DNA from: Planctomycetota bacterium
GTDB lineage: Bacteria; Planctomycetota; UBA1135; GCA-002748355
NCBI GenBank assembly: GCA_027021385.1
Contig: JALUUL010000076.1
Span: 1-64,000, forward strand
DNA length: 64,000 nt
Direction: 5' to 3'
The notes below the pieces were generated by a model. That model was not told the DNA's origin. It was given only the letters and a program-made list of their open reading frames with translations, and made no database searches. The position numbers and the translations under genes were made by a program. This document shows positions 8,207-17,392 of this stretch, piece after piece (positions within the stretch are counted from its first letter, which is position 1; each line of letters starts with the position of its first letter).

Positions 8207-10204
8207 ATGGAGAACGAGATCCCCTTGCCGGAGGAGAGAAGGAATCGACCTTCACGATGGAAGACGGTCCTTCATACAGGCCTTCTCCTTCTCCTCGACT
8301 TCGTCCTTCTCGGTCTCGCGTTCCGGTTCTTGGTCCTGCCCCGGAACGCGGGGATCCCCGCCGGAGACCGAAAGGAGTTCGGAATCTGGATCGCCGCCGC
8401 AGTGCTCCTCGGACTTGTCGGGACCCTTCTTTGCATGCGCTCCTCGTTCCGGGCGAAAAGGGAGGGTCGGAGAGGCTCGGGCCCCGAGGAGTCCGAGAGC
8501 GGATTCTTCGCGGTGTTGAAGGGGGCCCCCGACGGCATCCTGATGACGGACGAGGAAGGACGGATCCTCGTCTGCAACGAGGCGGCGCTCGAAATCTTCC
8601 AAAGGGAACGGGAGGAGGTCGAGGGAGGGGAGATCACCCTCCTCTTCCCCAGGGTCGAACTTTCCGGGGACAGGATCCGGGAATGGGGGGAGACGATCCC
8701 CTGGGAACACGAATCCAGCGGATACCGGGTCTTCCAGAGGGAACTGCTCGGAAAGAAGAAGAGCGGAGAGTATTTCCCCGTCGAGACCTCGATCAGCCGA
8801 TCCGAGGGCGGGGGCCAGCTTAGATATGCCTGGATCTTCCGGGACATCTCCGAGCGCAAGCTGCACGAGGTCGAGAACCAACGGCTCCGCACCGCGGTGG
8901 AGGCGGCACGGGAAGAGATCGTGATCACGGATCGGGCGGGCTTGATCCAGTTCGTGAATCCCGCCTTCGAGAAGGTGAGCGGGTATTCGAAGAGCGAGGT
9001 GGTCGGAAAGCGCCCGAACATCCTGAAGAGTGGAAGGCAGAAGCCGGAATTCTACGAGGAGATGTGGAGGTGCATCACCGAGGGAGAGATCTGGACCGGC
9101 CGCCTCTGGAACCGGCGCAAGAACGGGAACCACTACTTCGAGGAGATGACGATTTCGCCGATCAAGGACGAGTTCGATCGGATCACGAACTTCGTGGCGG
9201 TGAAGAAGGACATCACTGAGCAGACCGAACTCGAGGCCCAGCTCCACCAAGCACAAAAGCTCGAGTCGATCGGCCAGCTCGCCGCCGGGATTGCACACGA
9301 AATCAACACCCCGACCCAGTACGTCGGAGACAACACGCGCTTCCTCCAGGAGTCCTTCGAGGATCTCCTCCCGGTCCTGCAACGTGCGAGGGAATGGATC
9401 GAGCGTGAACTGGAGGAGAAGCCGGAAGCAGAGGAACTCCGTGACCTGGCGAAGGCGTTCGAGGAGGCCGATCTCGAGTATCTCCAGGAGGAAATTCCCA
9501 AGGCTATCGAACAATCGCTGGCCGGGGTGGGACGGGTCTCGAAGATCGTGGCTGCGATGAAATCCTTCTCCCATCCCGGGGTCGAGGACCGTACCTGCAT
9601 CGACATCAACGAATCCATCCGGAGCACCGTGACCGTGGCGACGAACGAGTGGAAATACGTCGCGACCGTCGATCTCGACTTCGACGAGAACCTTCCCCAA
9701 GTTCCCTGTTTCCCCGGGGAGTTCAACCAGGTCATCCTGAATCTCATAGTGAACGCCGCCCACGCGATCGAGGACAAGATCGGGGACGGTTCTAAGGGCA
9801 AGGGAAAGATCACGATCACGACCCTCAAGAAAGAGGACCGGATCGAGATTCGTGTGACGGACACGGGGACCGGGATTCCCGTCGAGGTGCAAGAGCGGGT
9901 CTTCGATCCCTTTTTCACGACGAAGGAGGTCGGGAAGGGAACCGGCCAGGGGCTCAACATCGCCCATAACGTCATAGGAAAGAAGCACGGCGGGATCATC
10001 GATTTCGAAACGAAGCCGGGAGAGGGCACGACCTTCTTCATCCAGCTTCCTCTAGATCCCGAAGCGGTCTTGAAAAAGGACCGGGGACATTCCCCGGAGG
10101 ATTCCGAACCCATGAAGGAGAACCCAGGATCCGGGCCCCATGCGGACGCTCGCTTGACAGCGGAATCGGTTCCGGCGGTTGAAAAGCGGGAGGTAAAAGG
10201 ATGA
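8207..10204 (+). CDS. PAS-domain membrane sensor histidine kinase
   Basis: 665 residues. Two membrane helices (about 21-45 and 57-77) leave only a tiny outside loop, so sensing is probably cytoplasmic. Two PAS domains follow, the first from about residue 100 (F-F-A-V-L-K-G-A-P-D-G-I-L) and the second with a PAC tail (V-N-P-A-F-E-K-V-S-G-Y). The kinase core has A-H-E-I-N-T-P (phospho-acceptor H364), a helical insert of roughly 80 residues, the N box (N-L-I-V-N-A-A-H-A-I), D-T-G-T-G-I-P, F-D-P-F-F-T-T-K and G-T-G-Q-G-L. The long insert between the H box and the ATPase domain is a recognised variant. Its stop overlaps the next start by 4 bases, so it is translationally coupled to three response regulators. 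Confidence 0.9.
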   Translation: MENEIPLPEERRNRPSRWKTVLHTGLLLLLDFVLLGLAFRFLVLPRNAGIPAGDRKEFGIWIAAAVLLGLVGTLLCMRSSFRAKREGRRGSGPEESESGFFAVLKGAPDGILMTDEEGRILVCNEAALEIFQREREEVEGGEITLLFPRVELSGDRIREWGETIPWEHESSGYRVFQRELLGKKKSGEYFPVETSISRSEGGGQLRYAWIFRDISERKLHEVENQRLRTAVEAAREEIVITDRAGLIQFVNPAFEKVSGYSKSEVVGKRPNILKSGRQKPEFYEEMWRCITEGEIWTGRLWNRRKNGNHYFEEMTISPIKDEFDRITNFVAVKKDITEQTELEAQLHQAQKLESIGQLAAGIAHEINTPTQYVGDNTRFLQESFEDLLPVLQRAREWIERELEEKPEAEELRDLAKAFEEADLEYLQEEIPKAIEQSLAGVGRVSKIVAAMKSFSHPGVEDRTCIDINESIRSTVTVATNEWKYVATVDLDFDENLPQVPCFPGEFNQVILNLIVNAAHAIEDKIGDGSKGKGKITITTLKKEDRIEIRVTDTGTGIPVEVQERVFDPFFTTKEVGKGTGQGLNIAHNVIGKKHGGIIDFETKPGEGTTFFIQLPLDPEAVLKKDRGHSPEDSEPMKENPGSGPHADARLTAESVPAVEKREVKG

Positions 10205-11424
10205 AGCGGATTCTGTTCTGTGATGACGAGGTGAAGATCACCGACGGGCTCAGGAGGATGCTCCGGAGACAACGGAAGGAATGGGACATGGTCTTCGTGA
10301 ACAGCGGCCGGGAGGCGCTGGAAGCGATGGCGAAGCAACATTTCGACGTCCTCGTCACCGACATGAGGATGCCGGGCATGGACGGAGCGGAGCTGATGCT
10401 GAAAGTGCAGGCGATGTACCCCGGCACGGTCCGGATCGTCCTTTCCGGATACAGCGAGGTCGAAGCCGCCCTCCGGGCCGTCCCCGTCGCCCACCAGTTC
10501 CTGACGAAACCCTGCGATCCCGAGGTCCTGAAGTCCATCGTCCAGCGGGCCTGCGCCCTGCATGCCCTTCTCGAGGATTCGAAACTGCAGGGGATTCTGG
10601 GGGGAATCGACAGCCTCCCCTCCCTACCGAAGCACTACCACATGCTCACGAAGGCGCTCGCCGATCCGGAGGTGGACGTCGAGGAACTCGCCTCGATCGT
10701 GGAGCAGGATGCAGGCATTTCCCTGAAGATCCTGCAACTCGTGAACTCGAGTTTCTTCGCCTTGTCGCAGACGATCTCCGACATCTCCCAGGCGATCTCC
10801 TATCTCGGGACGAACATGCTCAGGAATCTCGTCCTAGGGGTCGAAGTGTTTCGTGGATTCAAGGAATGCGATCCCAAGGTCGCGGAGGCGATTTCCAAGG
10901 AACAGCAGCATGCGCTCCTGGTCTCCCGGATCGCCCAGAAGATCATGCAAAGGATGGACAAGGACAGGACCCTGAGTGAGCACGCCTTCATCGCCGGCAT
11001 GATGCATGACATCGGAAGGATGATCATGGCCATCCACCTTCCCGAACAGTTCAACGAAACCAATCGGCTCGTCGAGAAGGAGGGCGGTTGGGTCTTCCCT
11101 TACGAGGAGAAGATCATGGGGGTGACCCATGCAGAGGTCGGTGCCTACCTCCTCGGCCTCTGGGGCATGCCTTACCCGGTCGTAGAGGCCGTCGCGAACC
11201 ACCACCATCCCTCCAGGGTCTCCGCGAGGAGGTTCGACGCCCTGGCGGCCGTGCACCTCGCCGACTCCCTCGCCTACGGGATAGAGGGGTCTGATGTGGA
11301 AGTGATAAAGGCCACCCTCCTCGACGGACCGTTCCTCGCGGGCTTCGGGATCGAGGAGGGGTATGAGACCTTTCTCGAGGATGCCTTGTCCGTTCATGAA
11401 ACGATGAGCGCAGGAACCGTTTGA
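10201..11424 (+). CDS. Response regulator with HDOD output domain
   Basis: 407 residues. The receiver domain (1-125) has the acidic pair near residue 8, D54 as phosphorylation site in V-T-D-M-R-M-P-G-M-D-G, and L-T-K-P-C with the conserved lysine. An HDOD domain follows, with L-P-S-L-P-K at its start, a region around V-E-Q-D-A-G-I-S-L-K-I-L-Q-L-V-N-S, and an HD-like section containing G-M-M-H-D-I-G-R-M. HDOD proteins are usually non-catalytic signalling scaffolds, although this one keeps an M-H-D-I-G stretch. The start overlaps the kinase stop (ATGA). Output target unknown. Confidence 0.85.
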   Translation: MKRILFCDDEVKITDGLRRMLRRQRKEWDMVFVNSGREALEAMAKQHFDVLVTDMRMPGMDGAELMLKVQAMYPGTVRIVLSGYSEVEAALRAVPVAHQFLTKPCDPEVLKSIVQRACALHALLEDSKLQGILGGIDSLPSLPKHYHMLTKALADPEVDVEELASIVEQDAGISLKILQLVNSSFFALSQTISDISQAISYLGTNMLRNLVLGVEVFRGFKECDPKVAEAISKEQQHALLVSRIAQKIMQRMDKDRTLSEHAFIAGMMHDIGRMIMAIHLPEQFNETNRLVEKEGGWVFPYEEKIMGVTHAEVGAYLLGLWGMPYPVVEAVANHHHPSRVSARRFDALAAVHLADSLAYGIEGSDVEVIKATLLDGPFLAGFGIEEGYETFLEDALSVHETMSAGTV

Positions 11425-11431
11425 GGGGAAC

Positions 11432-12628
11432 ATGACCGCAACCGCGAGAAAGTCGGCAGGGGAAGAGGCGAGTGAAAGGGCTGGGGATGAAAAGCCCGAG
11501 GAGAGAGTGCTCTTCGTCGACGACGACCGGAATCTCCTGGATTCGATGAAGAGGACCTTCCGGAAGGCCTACAGGCTCTCGGTCGCCTGCGGCGGAGAGC
11601 AGGCCTTGAAGGTCCTCGATCAGGACGGCCCGTTCGCAGTCGTCGTCAGCGACTACAAGATGCCTGGGATGGACGGGATCGAGTTCCTCGCCAAGGTCCG
11701 GGAGGAGCACAGGGACATCGTGAGGATGATGTTGACCGGGAACGCCGATCTCCAGTCGGCGGTGAACGCGGTGAACAAAGGGGAGATCTTCCGTTTCCTC
11801 CTGAAGCCCTGCGCCTCGGAGGACCTGAAGGCTGGCATCGATGCGGCGATCCGGCAATACCGCCTGGTTATGGCCGAGCGTTTCCTTCTGGAGCGCACCC
11901 TGCAAGGGAGCATCCAGGTCCTGGCCGACGTCCTGTCGATGGTGAACCCGATGGCCTTCGGGAGAGCCACGAGGGTGCGGTCCTATGTCCGGCAGATGGC
12001 GGCCGCCTTGGCGCTTCCGAATTCCTGGAAATACGAAACGGCGGCTCTCCTCTCCCAGATCGGAATGGTCGCTGTCCCTTCCGAGGTCCTGGAGAAGCGG
12101 AGCGCGGGCCAGGAGTTGACGGAGGAGCAACAGAGGATGCTCGAACGCCACCCGGAGGTCGGCAGGGAACTCCTCGCCAAGATCCCAAGGCTCGAGAAGG
12201 TCGCGGAGATGATCGGCTGGCAGGCCTATCCGAGGAAACTCGAGACCGTTCCTCTGGACAAGGTCCCGCTCGGAAGCCGGATCCTGAGGATCGCGATGGA
12301 TTTCGATGCCTTGATCTCCCAGGGAAACAGCAGGAACAAGGCCCTGGGAATCCTGGCTTCCAAACCCACGATCTATGACCAGGCCTTCCTGCAGGCGCTC
12401 GACCATGTCGAGATCCCCGGTCAGGACGCGGTCGTCAAGACCCTTGCGATCAGGGATTTCAGGCTGGGGATGATCCTCGATCAGGACATCTGCCACGCCA
12501 ACGGTTCTCTCGTCGTGGCCAAGGGGAACAAGATCACGACGGGAATGCTCGAGAGACTGAGGAATTTCGCAGACCTCGGGGTTATCCGGCAACCGATCCG
12601 GGTCCGTGTACCCCGAGTGCGGAATTGA
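11432..12628 (+). CDS. Response regulator with degenerate HD-GYP-like domain (RpfG-like)
   Basis: 398 residues. A receiver domain follows a 25-residue charged leader, with D74 in V-V-S-D-Y-K-M-P-G-M-D-G and L-L-K-P-C. The following domain aligns in layout with RpfG-type c-di-GMP phosphodiesterases but has lost the metal ligands. Where L-H-D-I-G-K is expected it reads L-L-S-Q-I-G-M-V-A-V-P, and where H-H-E-x-x-D-G-x-G-Y-P is expected it reads I-G-W-Q-A-Y-P. It is therefore probably a non-catalytic regulator or c-di-GMP-binding scaffold. It starts 8 bases after the HDOD gene. Confidence 0.8.
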   Translation: MTATARKSAGEEASERAGDEKPEERVLFVDDDRNLLDSMKRTFRKAYRLSVACGGEQALKVLDQDGPFAVVVSDYKMPGMDGIEFLAKVREEHRDIVRMMLTGNADLQSAVNAVNKGEIFRFLLKPCASEDLKAGIDAAIRQYRLVMAERFLLERTLQGSIQVLADVLSMVNPMAFGRATRVRSYVRQMAAALALPNSWKYETAALLSQIGMVAVPSEVLEKRSAGQELTEEQQRMLERHPEVGRELLAKIPRLEKVAEMIGWQAYPRKLETVPLDKVPLGSRILRIAMDFDALISQGNSRNKALGILASKPTIYDQAFLQALDHVEIPGQDAVVKTLAIRDFRLGMILDQDICHANGSLVVAKGNKITTGMLERLRNFADLGVIRQPIRVRVPRVRN

Positions 12629-12673
12629 TCACCCGGAACCCGGGGAACCCGCCCGAAGGAGAGGAGGAACGGC

Positions 12674-13066
12674 ATGAACGAGGAATCGAATCCGATCACG
12701 GTGCTGATCGCCGATGACGACCTGGACCTGATCCACGGTCTCTGCCGCAGAATGCGGAAGTCCGGCTTCAACCTGATTCTGGCGATGGACGGTTACCAGG
12801 CCGTCTCCCTGACACGGAAGCATGAACCCGATGTCATCGTGCTGGACATCAACATGCCGGCCGGGGACGGGTTCTCCGTCATTGAAAGGGTCCATGAACT
12901 CCAAACGAAGAAGGATGCGCCGATCATCTGCATCACCGGCGAGCGGACCGCCCGCATCATCGATCGATGTGGCGAACTGGGCGCTTACGCCGTTCTCTAC
13001 AAGCCCTTCGACACACAGGATTTGATCGAAACGATTCGTCAAGCGATGGCGGGCCAGGGAGTCTGA
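12674..13066 (+). CDS. Stand-alone response-regulator receiver (CheY-like)
   Basis: 130 residues, a single receiver domain: acidic cluster D14-D16, phospho-acceptor D58 in V-L-D-I-N-M-P-A-G-D-G, T-G-E-R near 95, and K in L-Y-K-P-F near 109. No output domain, so it acts through protein contacts or as a phosphate sink or relay. Fourth gene of the kinase cluster, 45 bases after the previous stop. A-GGAGAGGAGG-like site precedes the ATG (about 12658-12667). Confidence 0.9.
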   Translation: MNEESNPITVLIADDDLDLIHGLCRRMRKSGFNLILAMDGYQAVSLTRKHEPDVIVLDINMPAGDGFSVIERVHELQTKKDAPIICITGERTARIIDRCGELGAYAVLYKPFDTQDLIETIRQAMAGQGV

Positions 13067-13158
13067 CCCTGAGGGCCGGGTCCGAGCGGGTGCCCCGCTT
13101 CCCCCTCCGGGCTAGGATCGCGAAGGAAAAGTCCCTCCCCGGTCGATCGGAAAGAAAC

Positions 13159-14739
13159 ATGACGCTCCTTCAACGGGTGTTCCCGTATCTCTGCCTGGTT
13201 GCTGTCCTTCCGGCCCAGGAACGCAACGTGTTCCCGGGAGACCGGCTGCCCGCGCGGCTGAAACCCTTCTCTCCGGAGCGGAGGGAGGGAGCAGCCGCGA
13301 TCGATTCCGAGACTTTAAGGAAATGGCTGGCGCGGCTCGCTTCCCGGGAGTTCGAAGGCAGGGCGACCGGAACCCCTGGCTATGAGAAGGCCGCGAGGTA
13401 CGTCGCCGGGAAATTCCGGGAGTTCGGGCTCTCCCCGGCCGGAGAAGAGGGTGGTTTTTTCCAGCCCGTTCCCTTCGTCGAGTTGAAGCCCCTCCCGGAG
13501 GAGAGCCGCCTCACGGTCCTCGATGGTGAGGAACGGGAGGTTCTGCGAATCGGCCTCGGTGAGGGGTTTTCGGGGAGGATCAGCTCGGACAGCGACCTCT
13601 CCTTCCGGCCGGTTTTCCTGGTGGCCCGGAAGGGGGAGGATTACAGGGATCTGAGTCTCGAGGGTAAGGCGGTCGTACTCGTGGATCGCGGGCGCAAGAC
13701 GCGGTGGGGGAGTTCCGAGGCCGTGAGCCGGCTCTGGCGGAAGAGAATCGGTTGCCTGTTCCTCGTTGACGAGGAGCGTGCGTCCCTCTCTCCGAAGGAG
13801 GGCGGCCTCATCCGATTCGCCGCCAAGGAGGGCGCTGGTGGACGTAGATCCGCCCGGAACCGGTACTACCTTACGATGGAGACCGCGAAGAGGCTCGCCG
13901 AGGCAGCGGGACTCTCGGGAGCGGCGCTTTCCTCGTCGAAGTCCTGGACGGGCCTGCCGAAACGCCCCGTGACCTTCCACCTGCGGATACGGGTCGAGAG
14001 TAAAAAAGTCTTCGCGGCCAATGTGCTGGGCATCCTCGAGGGGACGGATCCCGAGGCCTCGGCGGAGATCCTCGGCCTGGGCGCACATCTGGATCATCTC
14101 GGTACGAGAGAGGATGGGACGATCTACTATGGCGCCGATGACGACGCCTCCGGAGTAACGGCTCTTCTGGCGGTCGCGAAGGCCTTCACAACGAACCCGA
14201 GAAAGCCGCGGCGTTCAATCCTGTTCATGGCCTTCTGCGGGGAGGAAATGGGCTTGATCGGTTCCGCGTGGTTCACGGATCATCCGGCGGTCCGGCTCGA
14301 CCGGATGGTTGCGGAGTTGCAGATGGAAATGGTCGGGCGCAGGGAGGAGAACCTGCGAACCGGCGAGAAGCCCGAAGACAACCTCAACACGCTCCATCTC
14401 GTGGGTTCCAGGAAGCTTTCGGGCGAACTCCATCGGATCTGCCTCGAACAGAACCGGGCACACATCGGGTTTTCCTTCGAGTTCGACGAGGAAAGGTTGT
14501 TTTCCCGCAGCGATCAACTGAACTTCGCCCGGAAGAACATTCCCGTCGTGTTCTTCTTCGCGGGATTCCATCCACAAAACCACACCCCCCGCGACACGAT
14601 CGACCGGATCGATTTCGCGAAGCTTGTGCGCGTCGCGAAGCTCGTCTACGCCGTCGCCTTCGAGATCGCCGATCGAAAAGAACGCATCGTCCCGGATCGG
14701 ACCTGGAAAGAAGTCATGGGGGGGCGAAGGCGCCGCTGA
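13159..14739 (+). CDS. Secreted M28-family zinc peptidase with PA-type insert
   Basis: 526 residues from ATG at 13159, the start of a signal peptide ending in V-L-P-A-Q (about 20). The zinc residues of the M28 family are visible: G-A-H-L-D-H (H310), G-A-D-D-D-A-S-G, F-C-G-E-E-M-G, E-L-Q-M-E-M, and a terminal H in H-P-Q-N-H-T-P-R-D-T. The region at about 120-270 has the size and position of a protease-associated domain inserted before the catalytic part. Acts outside the cytoplasm as an amino- or carboxypeptidase. A -10-like TAGGAT lies at 13113-13118. Confidence 0.85.
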   Translation: MTLLQRVFPYLCLVAVLPAQERNVFPGDRLPARLKPFSPERREGAAAIDSETLRKWLARLASREFEGRATGTPGYEKAARYVAGKFREFGLSPAGEEGGFFQPVPFVELKPLPEESRLTVLDGEEREVLRIGLGEGFSGRISSDSDLSFRPVFLVARKGEDYRDLSLEGKAVVLVDRGRKTRWGSSEAVSRLWRKRIGCLFLVDEERASLSPKEGGLIRFAAKEGAGGRRSARNRYYLTMETAKRLAEAAGLSGAALSSSKSWTGLPKRPVTFHLRIRVESKKVFAANVLGILEGTDPEASAEILGLGAHLDHLGTREDGTIYYGADDDASGVTALLAVAKAFTTNPRKPRRSILFMAFCGEEMGLIGSAWFTDHPAVRLDRMVAELQMEMVGRREENLRTGEKPEDNLNTLHLVGSRKLSGELHRICLEQNRAHIGFSFEFDEERLFSRSDQLNFARKNIPVVFFFAGFHPQNHTPRDTIDRIDFAKLVRVAKLVYAVAFEIADRKERIVPDRTWKEVMGGRRRR

Positions 14740-14809
14740 AGCGCGACGATCCGCCGCGCCGAATCCCCAGGTCCAGGGCCTACTCCATCCTCAATCAAAG
14801 CCGGGCCCG

Positions 14810-14815
14810 TTATCT
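14810..14815 (+). promoter_or_regulatory. Possible -10 box (TTATCT) for the cysteine synthase gene
   Basis: TTATCT at 14810-14815 lies 42 bases before the preferred ATG at 14857. No good -35 hexamer is visible. If this is the promoter, the upstream TTG at 14815 cannot be the start codon, because it would sit inside the -10 box. Confidence 0.25.
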
Positions 14816-14856
14816 TGGAAAGCTCGTGTCCCGACCCCGTTCCCCCCCTTGCAAAG

Positions 14857-15885
14857 ATGGATCCGAAGCTCTTCCCGCCCGAGAACCCGGTATTCGGCCT
14901 TCTAGCGATGATCGGGAGAACTCCGCTCCTCGAGATCCGCTTTTCCGTCCGGGGGGCACCGCGGAGGATCTTTGCGAAATACGAGTCCATGAACCTTTCG
15001 GGGAGTATCAAGGACCGCATGGCCTTGTATATCCTCGGAAGAGCCTATGAGGAGGGCCGGATCCGCGAGGGCGATGAGATCGTCGAGGTGACCTCGGGGA
15101 ATACCGGCATCTCCTTCTCCGCAGTCGGGAGGGCGCTTGGACATCCCGTCCGGATCTTCATGCCGAACTGGTTGAGCGAGGAGAGGGTCAAGATCCTGCA
15201 AGGTTTCGGAGCCGAGGTCGTGCCCGTCGCGAAGGAGGACGGCGGGTTCCTCGGTGCGATCCGTCTGGCCGAGGAATGGGCTTCGAGAAACGATCGGACC
15301 TTCCTTCCCAAGCAGTTCTCGACGGATTGGAACGTCGAGGCCCATTACCGGGGAACGGGGCCCGAAATCCTCGACGGTCTCCGGAGTCTCGGCCTCCGCC
15401 CCGACGCCTTCGTCGCGGGCGTCGGAACCGGAGGGACGGTGATGGGCGTCGGCCGCTTCCTCAAAGAACGGGTGGAAGGTGTCAAGATCCACCCGATGGA
15501 GCCTTCGAACTCCCCCGTCCTCTCCACCGGCCGGAAGGGGGGAGTGCACCGGATCCAGGGAATCTCCGACGAGTTCGTTCCGGAGATCGTGAAGCTGGAG
15601 GAACTGGACGAGATCGTCTCCGTCGCGGACGGAGATGCGATCTTGATGGCCCAGAGGCTTTCCCGATTCCTGGGATTGGCGGTCGGAATCTCCTCGGGCG
15701 CCAATGTATGCGCGGCCCTGAAGGTCCTGGAGGAACAAGACCCCGAGACGATCGTCGTCACCGTCCTTCCCGACAGCAACAAGAAGTACCTGAGCACGGA
15801 CCTCTTCTCGGACGAACCTGAGCGGAGCGGATATCTCTCTCCCCATGTTCGACCGAAGAGGGTTCGGGCCTTCCGCTGTCCCTGA
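14857..15885 (+). CDS. PLP-dependent cysteine synthase family protein
   Basis: 342 residues from ATG at 14857; an alternative TTG at 14815 adds 14 residues but has no ribosome site. Fold-type II PLP enzyme: lysine K52 in [17 protein letters not shown] phosphate loop, G-V-G-T-G-G-T-V glycine loop, and S-S-G-A-N near the C-terminus. Closest to O-acetylserine sulfhydrylase/cystathionine beta-synthase core proteins, which make cysteine from O-acetylserine and sulfide. The asparagine loop is M-N-L-S-G-S rather than L-N-P-G-S, so the exact substrate (O-acetyl- or O-phosphoserine, homocysteine) is uncertain. It is monocistronic. Confidence 0.8.
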   Translation: MDPKLFPPENPVFGLLAMIGRTPLLEIRFSVRGAPRRIFAKYESMNLSGSIKDRMALYILGRAYEEGRIREGDEIVEVTSGNTGISFSAVGRALGHPVRIFMPNWLSEERVKILQGFGAEVVPVAKEDGGFLGAIRLAEEWASRNDRTFLPKQFSTDWNVEAHYRGTGPEILDGLRSLGLRPDAFVAGVGTGGTVMGVGRFLKERVEGVKIHPMEPSNSPVLSTGRKGGVHRIQGISDEFVPEIVKLEELDEIVSVADGDAILMAQRLSRFLGLAVGISSGANVCAALKVLEEQDPETIVVTVLPDSNKKYLSTDLFSDEPERSGYLSPHVRPKRVRAFRCP

Positions 15886-15997
15886 AGCCCGGCCGCCGGA
15901 CAGGGGATTCCCCAAAAATCCACGAAATTGGCCGATTTCGCGCAGGGGCTCGTGTCGATAAGAGTCCCGTGACGAAACTCCTTCGGCACCCATAGTC

Positions 15998-17392
15998 ATG
16001 GTTCCTTCCCCAAATCAGCTCCATGAGCGCCGGACTCCGACTCAGGGGACGCGGCGACTTTGCGGCCTCTGGGTCCGTTACACGAAGGCGAAGGCTCTGT
16101 ATCCGCCCTCCAACGGAAGGGTCCGAAGACTGCTCGAGGACTTCCATGCCGGTCTGCGGGAACTCTTCTCCCGCCATGGGCTCGTGCGGGTCGAGTTCCA
16201 TGGGGATCATGCAAGAATCTGCGGGGAGCGGGTCGACGCGGTGGGGGACACGGAACTCCAATGGCTCCAGGAGCGGCTGGATCGCTGCACCCTCGAAGGG
16301 GTGGAGTTCACCCCCGAGGTCGAGACGGAATCACTCGAGCGTTTCACGGAACGTCTGCACGAGAATCTCCGTTCGAGTTCCCCGGCCCGGGGGTTCGAAG
16401 ACTTCTGGCCAGTGACCTATCCGGGCATCCGGCCCTTGGAGCGCCTCTATCTCGGAATCTTCCGGAGCGGGGGGAAGGGGACGGGGGACGAGGAACTCTC
16501 GGCGGGTTCGCCCCAGGGCAGGGTCCTGGCCGAACTCATGGCCTCGAGCACGGTCCTGCGGGAGCAGGTCGCAGAAGTGGAGGAACTCTGCGCGAGGGCG
16601 AGGAGCGGAGAGAGCGGGGACTCGGGCGTCGCCTTCGACCTCACGACCGAACTCATTCAGGTCCTGCCCGCCGAGGCCTTGGCCGACGGCGAGCGACTGG
16701 TTGAAACCGTCAAGATCCTCCTCGAGACTCTCCGGTCCAAACTCCGGGAGGAGGAGGGCCAGGTCGAGGGCGGGGAAGGTGTTCTCGGTCTGATGTACAG
16801 AATCGGGCGAAAGATGTTCCCCCGCGACATGAAGCCTGAAACCCCGAGCTTCTCCAGAGATTCCGGGGGCTGCGCCTCCCTCGAGAGGCGTGTCGCGGAA
16901 GAGGACGGCATCGAGGAGGACCTCGAATCCCTCATCCGGGAGGTCGAACGCTTACCCCGCGGGGAGGAAATCGGGCTGGAACACGACCTGCCGGCCCGCC
17001 TGAGGGAGAGCCTCGGGGTTCACTTGACCTACCTGATGACCCTGGAGGAAGGGGGCGCCCTTTCGAGGATTCCCAATTCCCTGGCAGGGATCCTGAAGCA
17101 CCCGAGGACGGAGGCCGGAGACCTGCTCCGGTCCTTTCTCGAGGCCTCGGAAGACCCCGAACTCTTCCCTCACGGCGACCGGTTGTTGCTGACCCTCTCG
17201 GGGCTCGGCCTCCTTCCTCTGGTGAGGGATTGCGGGTATCTGAAGGAGGAGCGGGTCGAACGTTGTTTCCCAAGTTCTTCCTTGAATACCTCGGGAGCAT
17301 CGATCCGGAATCCCCGGATGAGGTCCGGGAACTCGCGGGGCTCTGTACCAGGATCGGCACGGAGCGGATCCTCGAATCCGCTCCCGTCCTGA
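15998..17392 (+). CDS. Helical signalling-associated protein, N-terminal part of a frame-disrupted gene
   Basis: 464 residues from ATG at 15998, but only about the first 420 look genuine. After E-E-R-V-E-R (about 17262) the frame turns to serine/arginine-rich noise, while the +1-offset frame of the next entry continues with F-P-K-F-F-L-E-Y-L-G. A single missing base near GTTGTTTCCC would restore a ~637-residue protein. The N-terminal region (Y-P-P-S-N-G-R-V-R-R-L-L-E-D) resembles the N-terminus of the HD-GYP protein downstream (Y-W-P-G-H-P-R-V-R-G-S-I-E-N), so the two share an input module. The middle is acidic and helical, with several E-rich segments. Function unknown. Confidence 0.6.
   Translation: MVPSPNQLHERRTPTQGTRRLCGLWVRYTKAKALYPPSNGRVRRLLEDFHAGLRELFSRHGLVRVEFHGDHARICGERVDAVGDTELQWLQERLDRCTLEGVEFTPEVETESLERFTERLHENLRSSSPARGFEDFWPVTYPGIRPLERLYLGIFRSGGKGTGDEELSAGSPQGRVLAELMASSTVLREQVAEVEELCARARSGESGDSGVAFDLTTELIQVLPAEALADGERLVETVKILLETLRSKLREEEGQVEGGEGVLGLMYRIGRKMFPRDMKPETPSFSRDSGGCASLERRVAEEDGIEEDLESLIREVERLPRGEEIGLEHDLPARLRESLGVHLTYLMTLEEGGALSRIPNSLAGILKHPRTEAGDLLRSFLEASEDPELFPHGDRLLLTLSGLGLLPLVRDCGYLKEERVERCFPSSSLNTSGASIRNPRMRSGNSRGSVPGSARSGSSNPLPS

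Noticed and set aside
14815-14856. TTG start adding 14 residues to the cysteine synthase homologue
   Set aside because: No ribosome site, and the position overlaps a -10-like box.
17230-17300. Programmed frameshift in the helical protein
   Set aside because: There is no good slippery heptamer or downstream pseudoknot visible; a simple base loss or read error is more likely.
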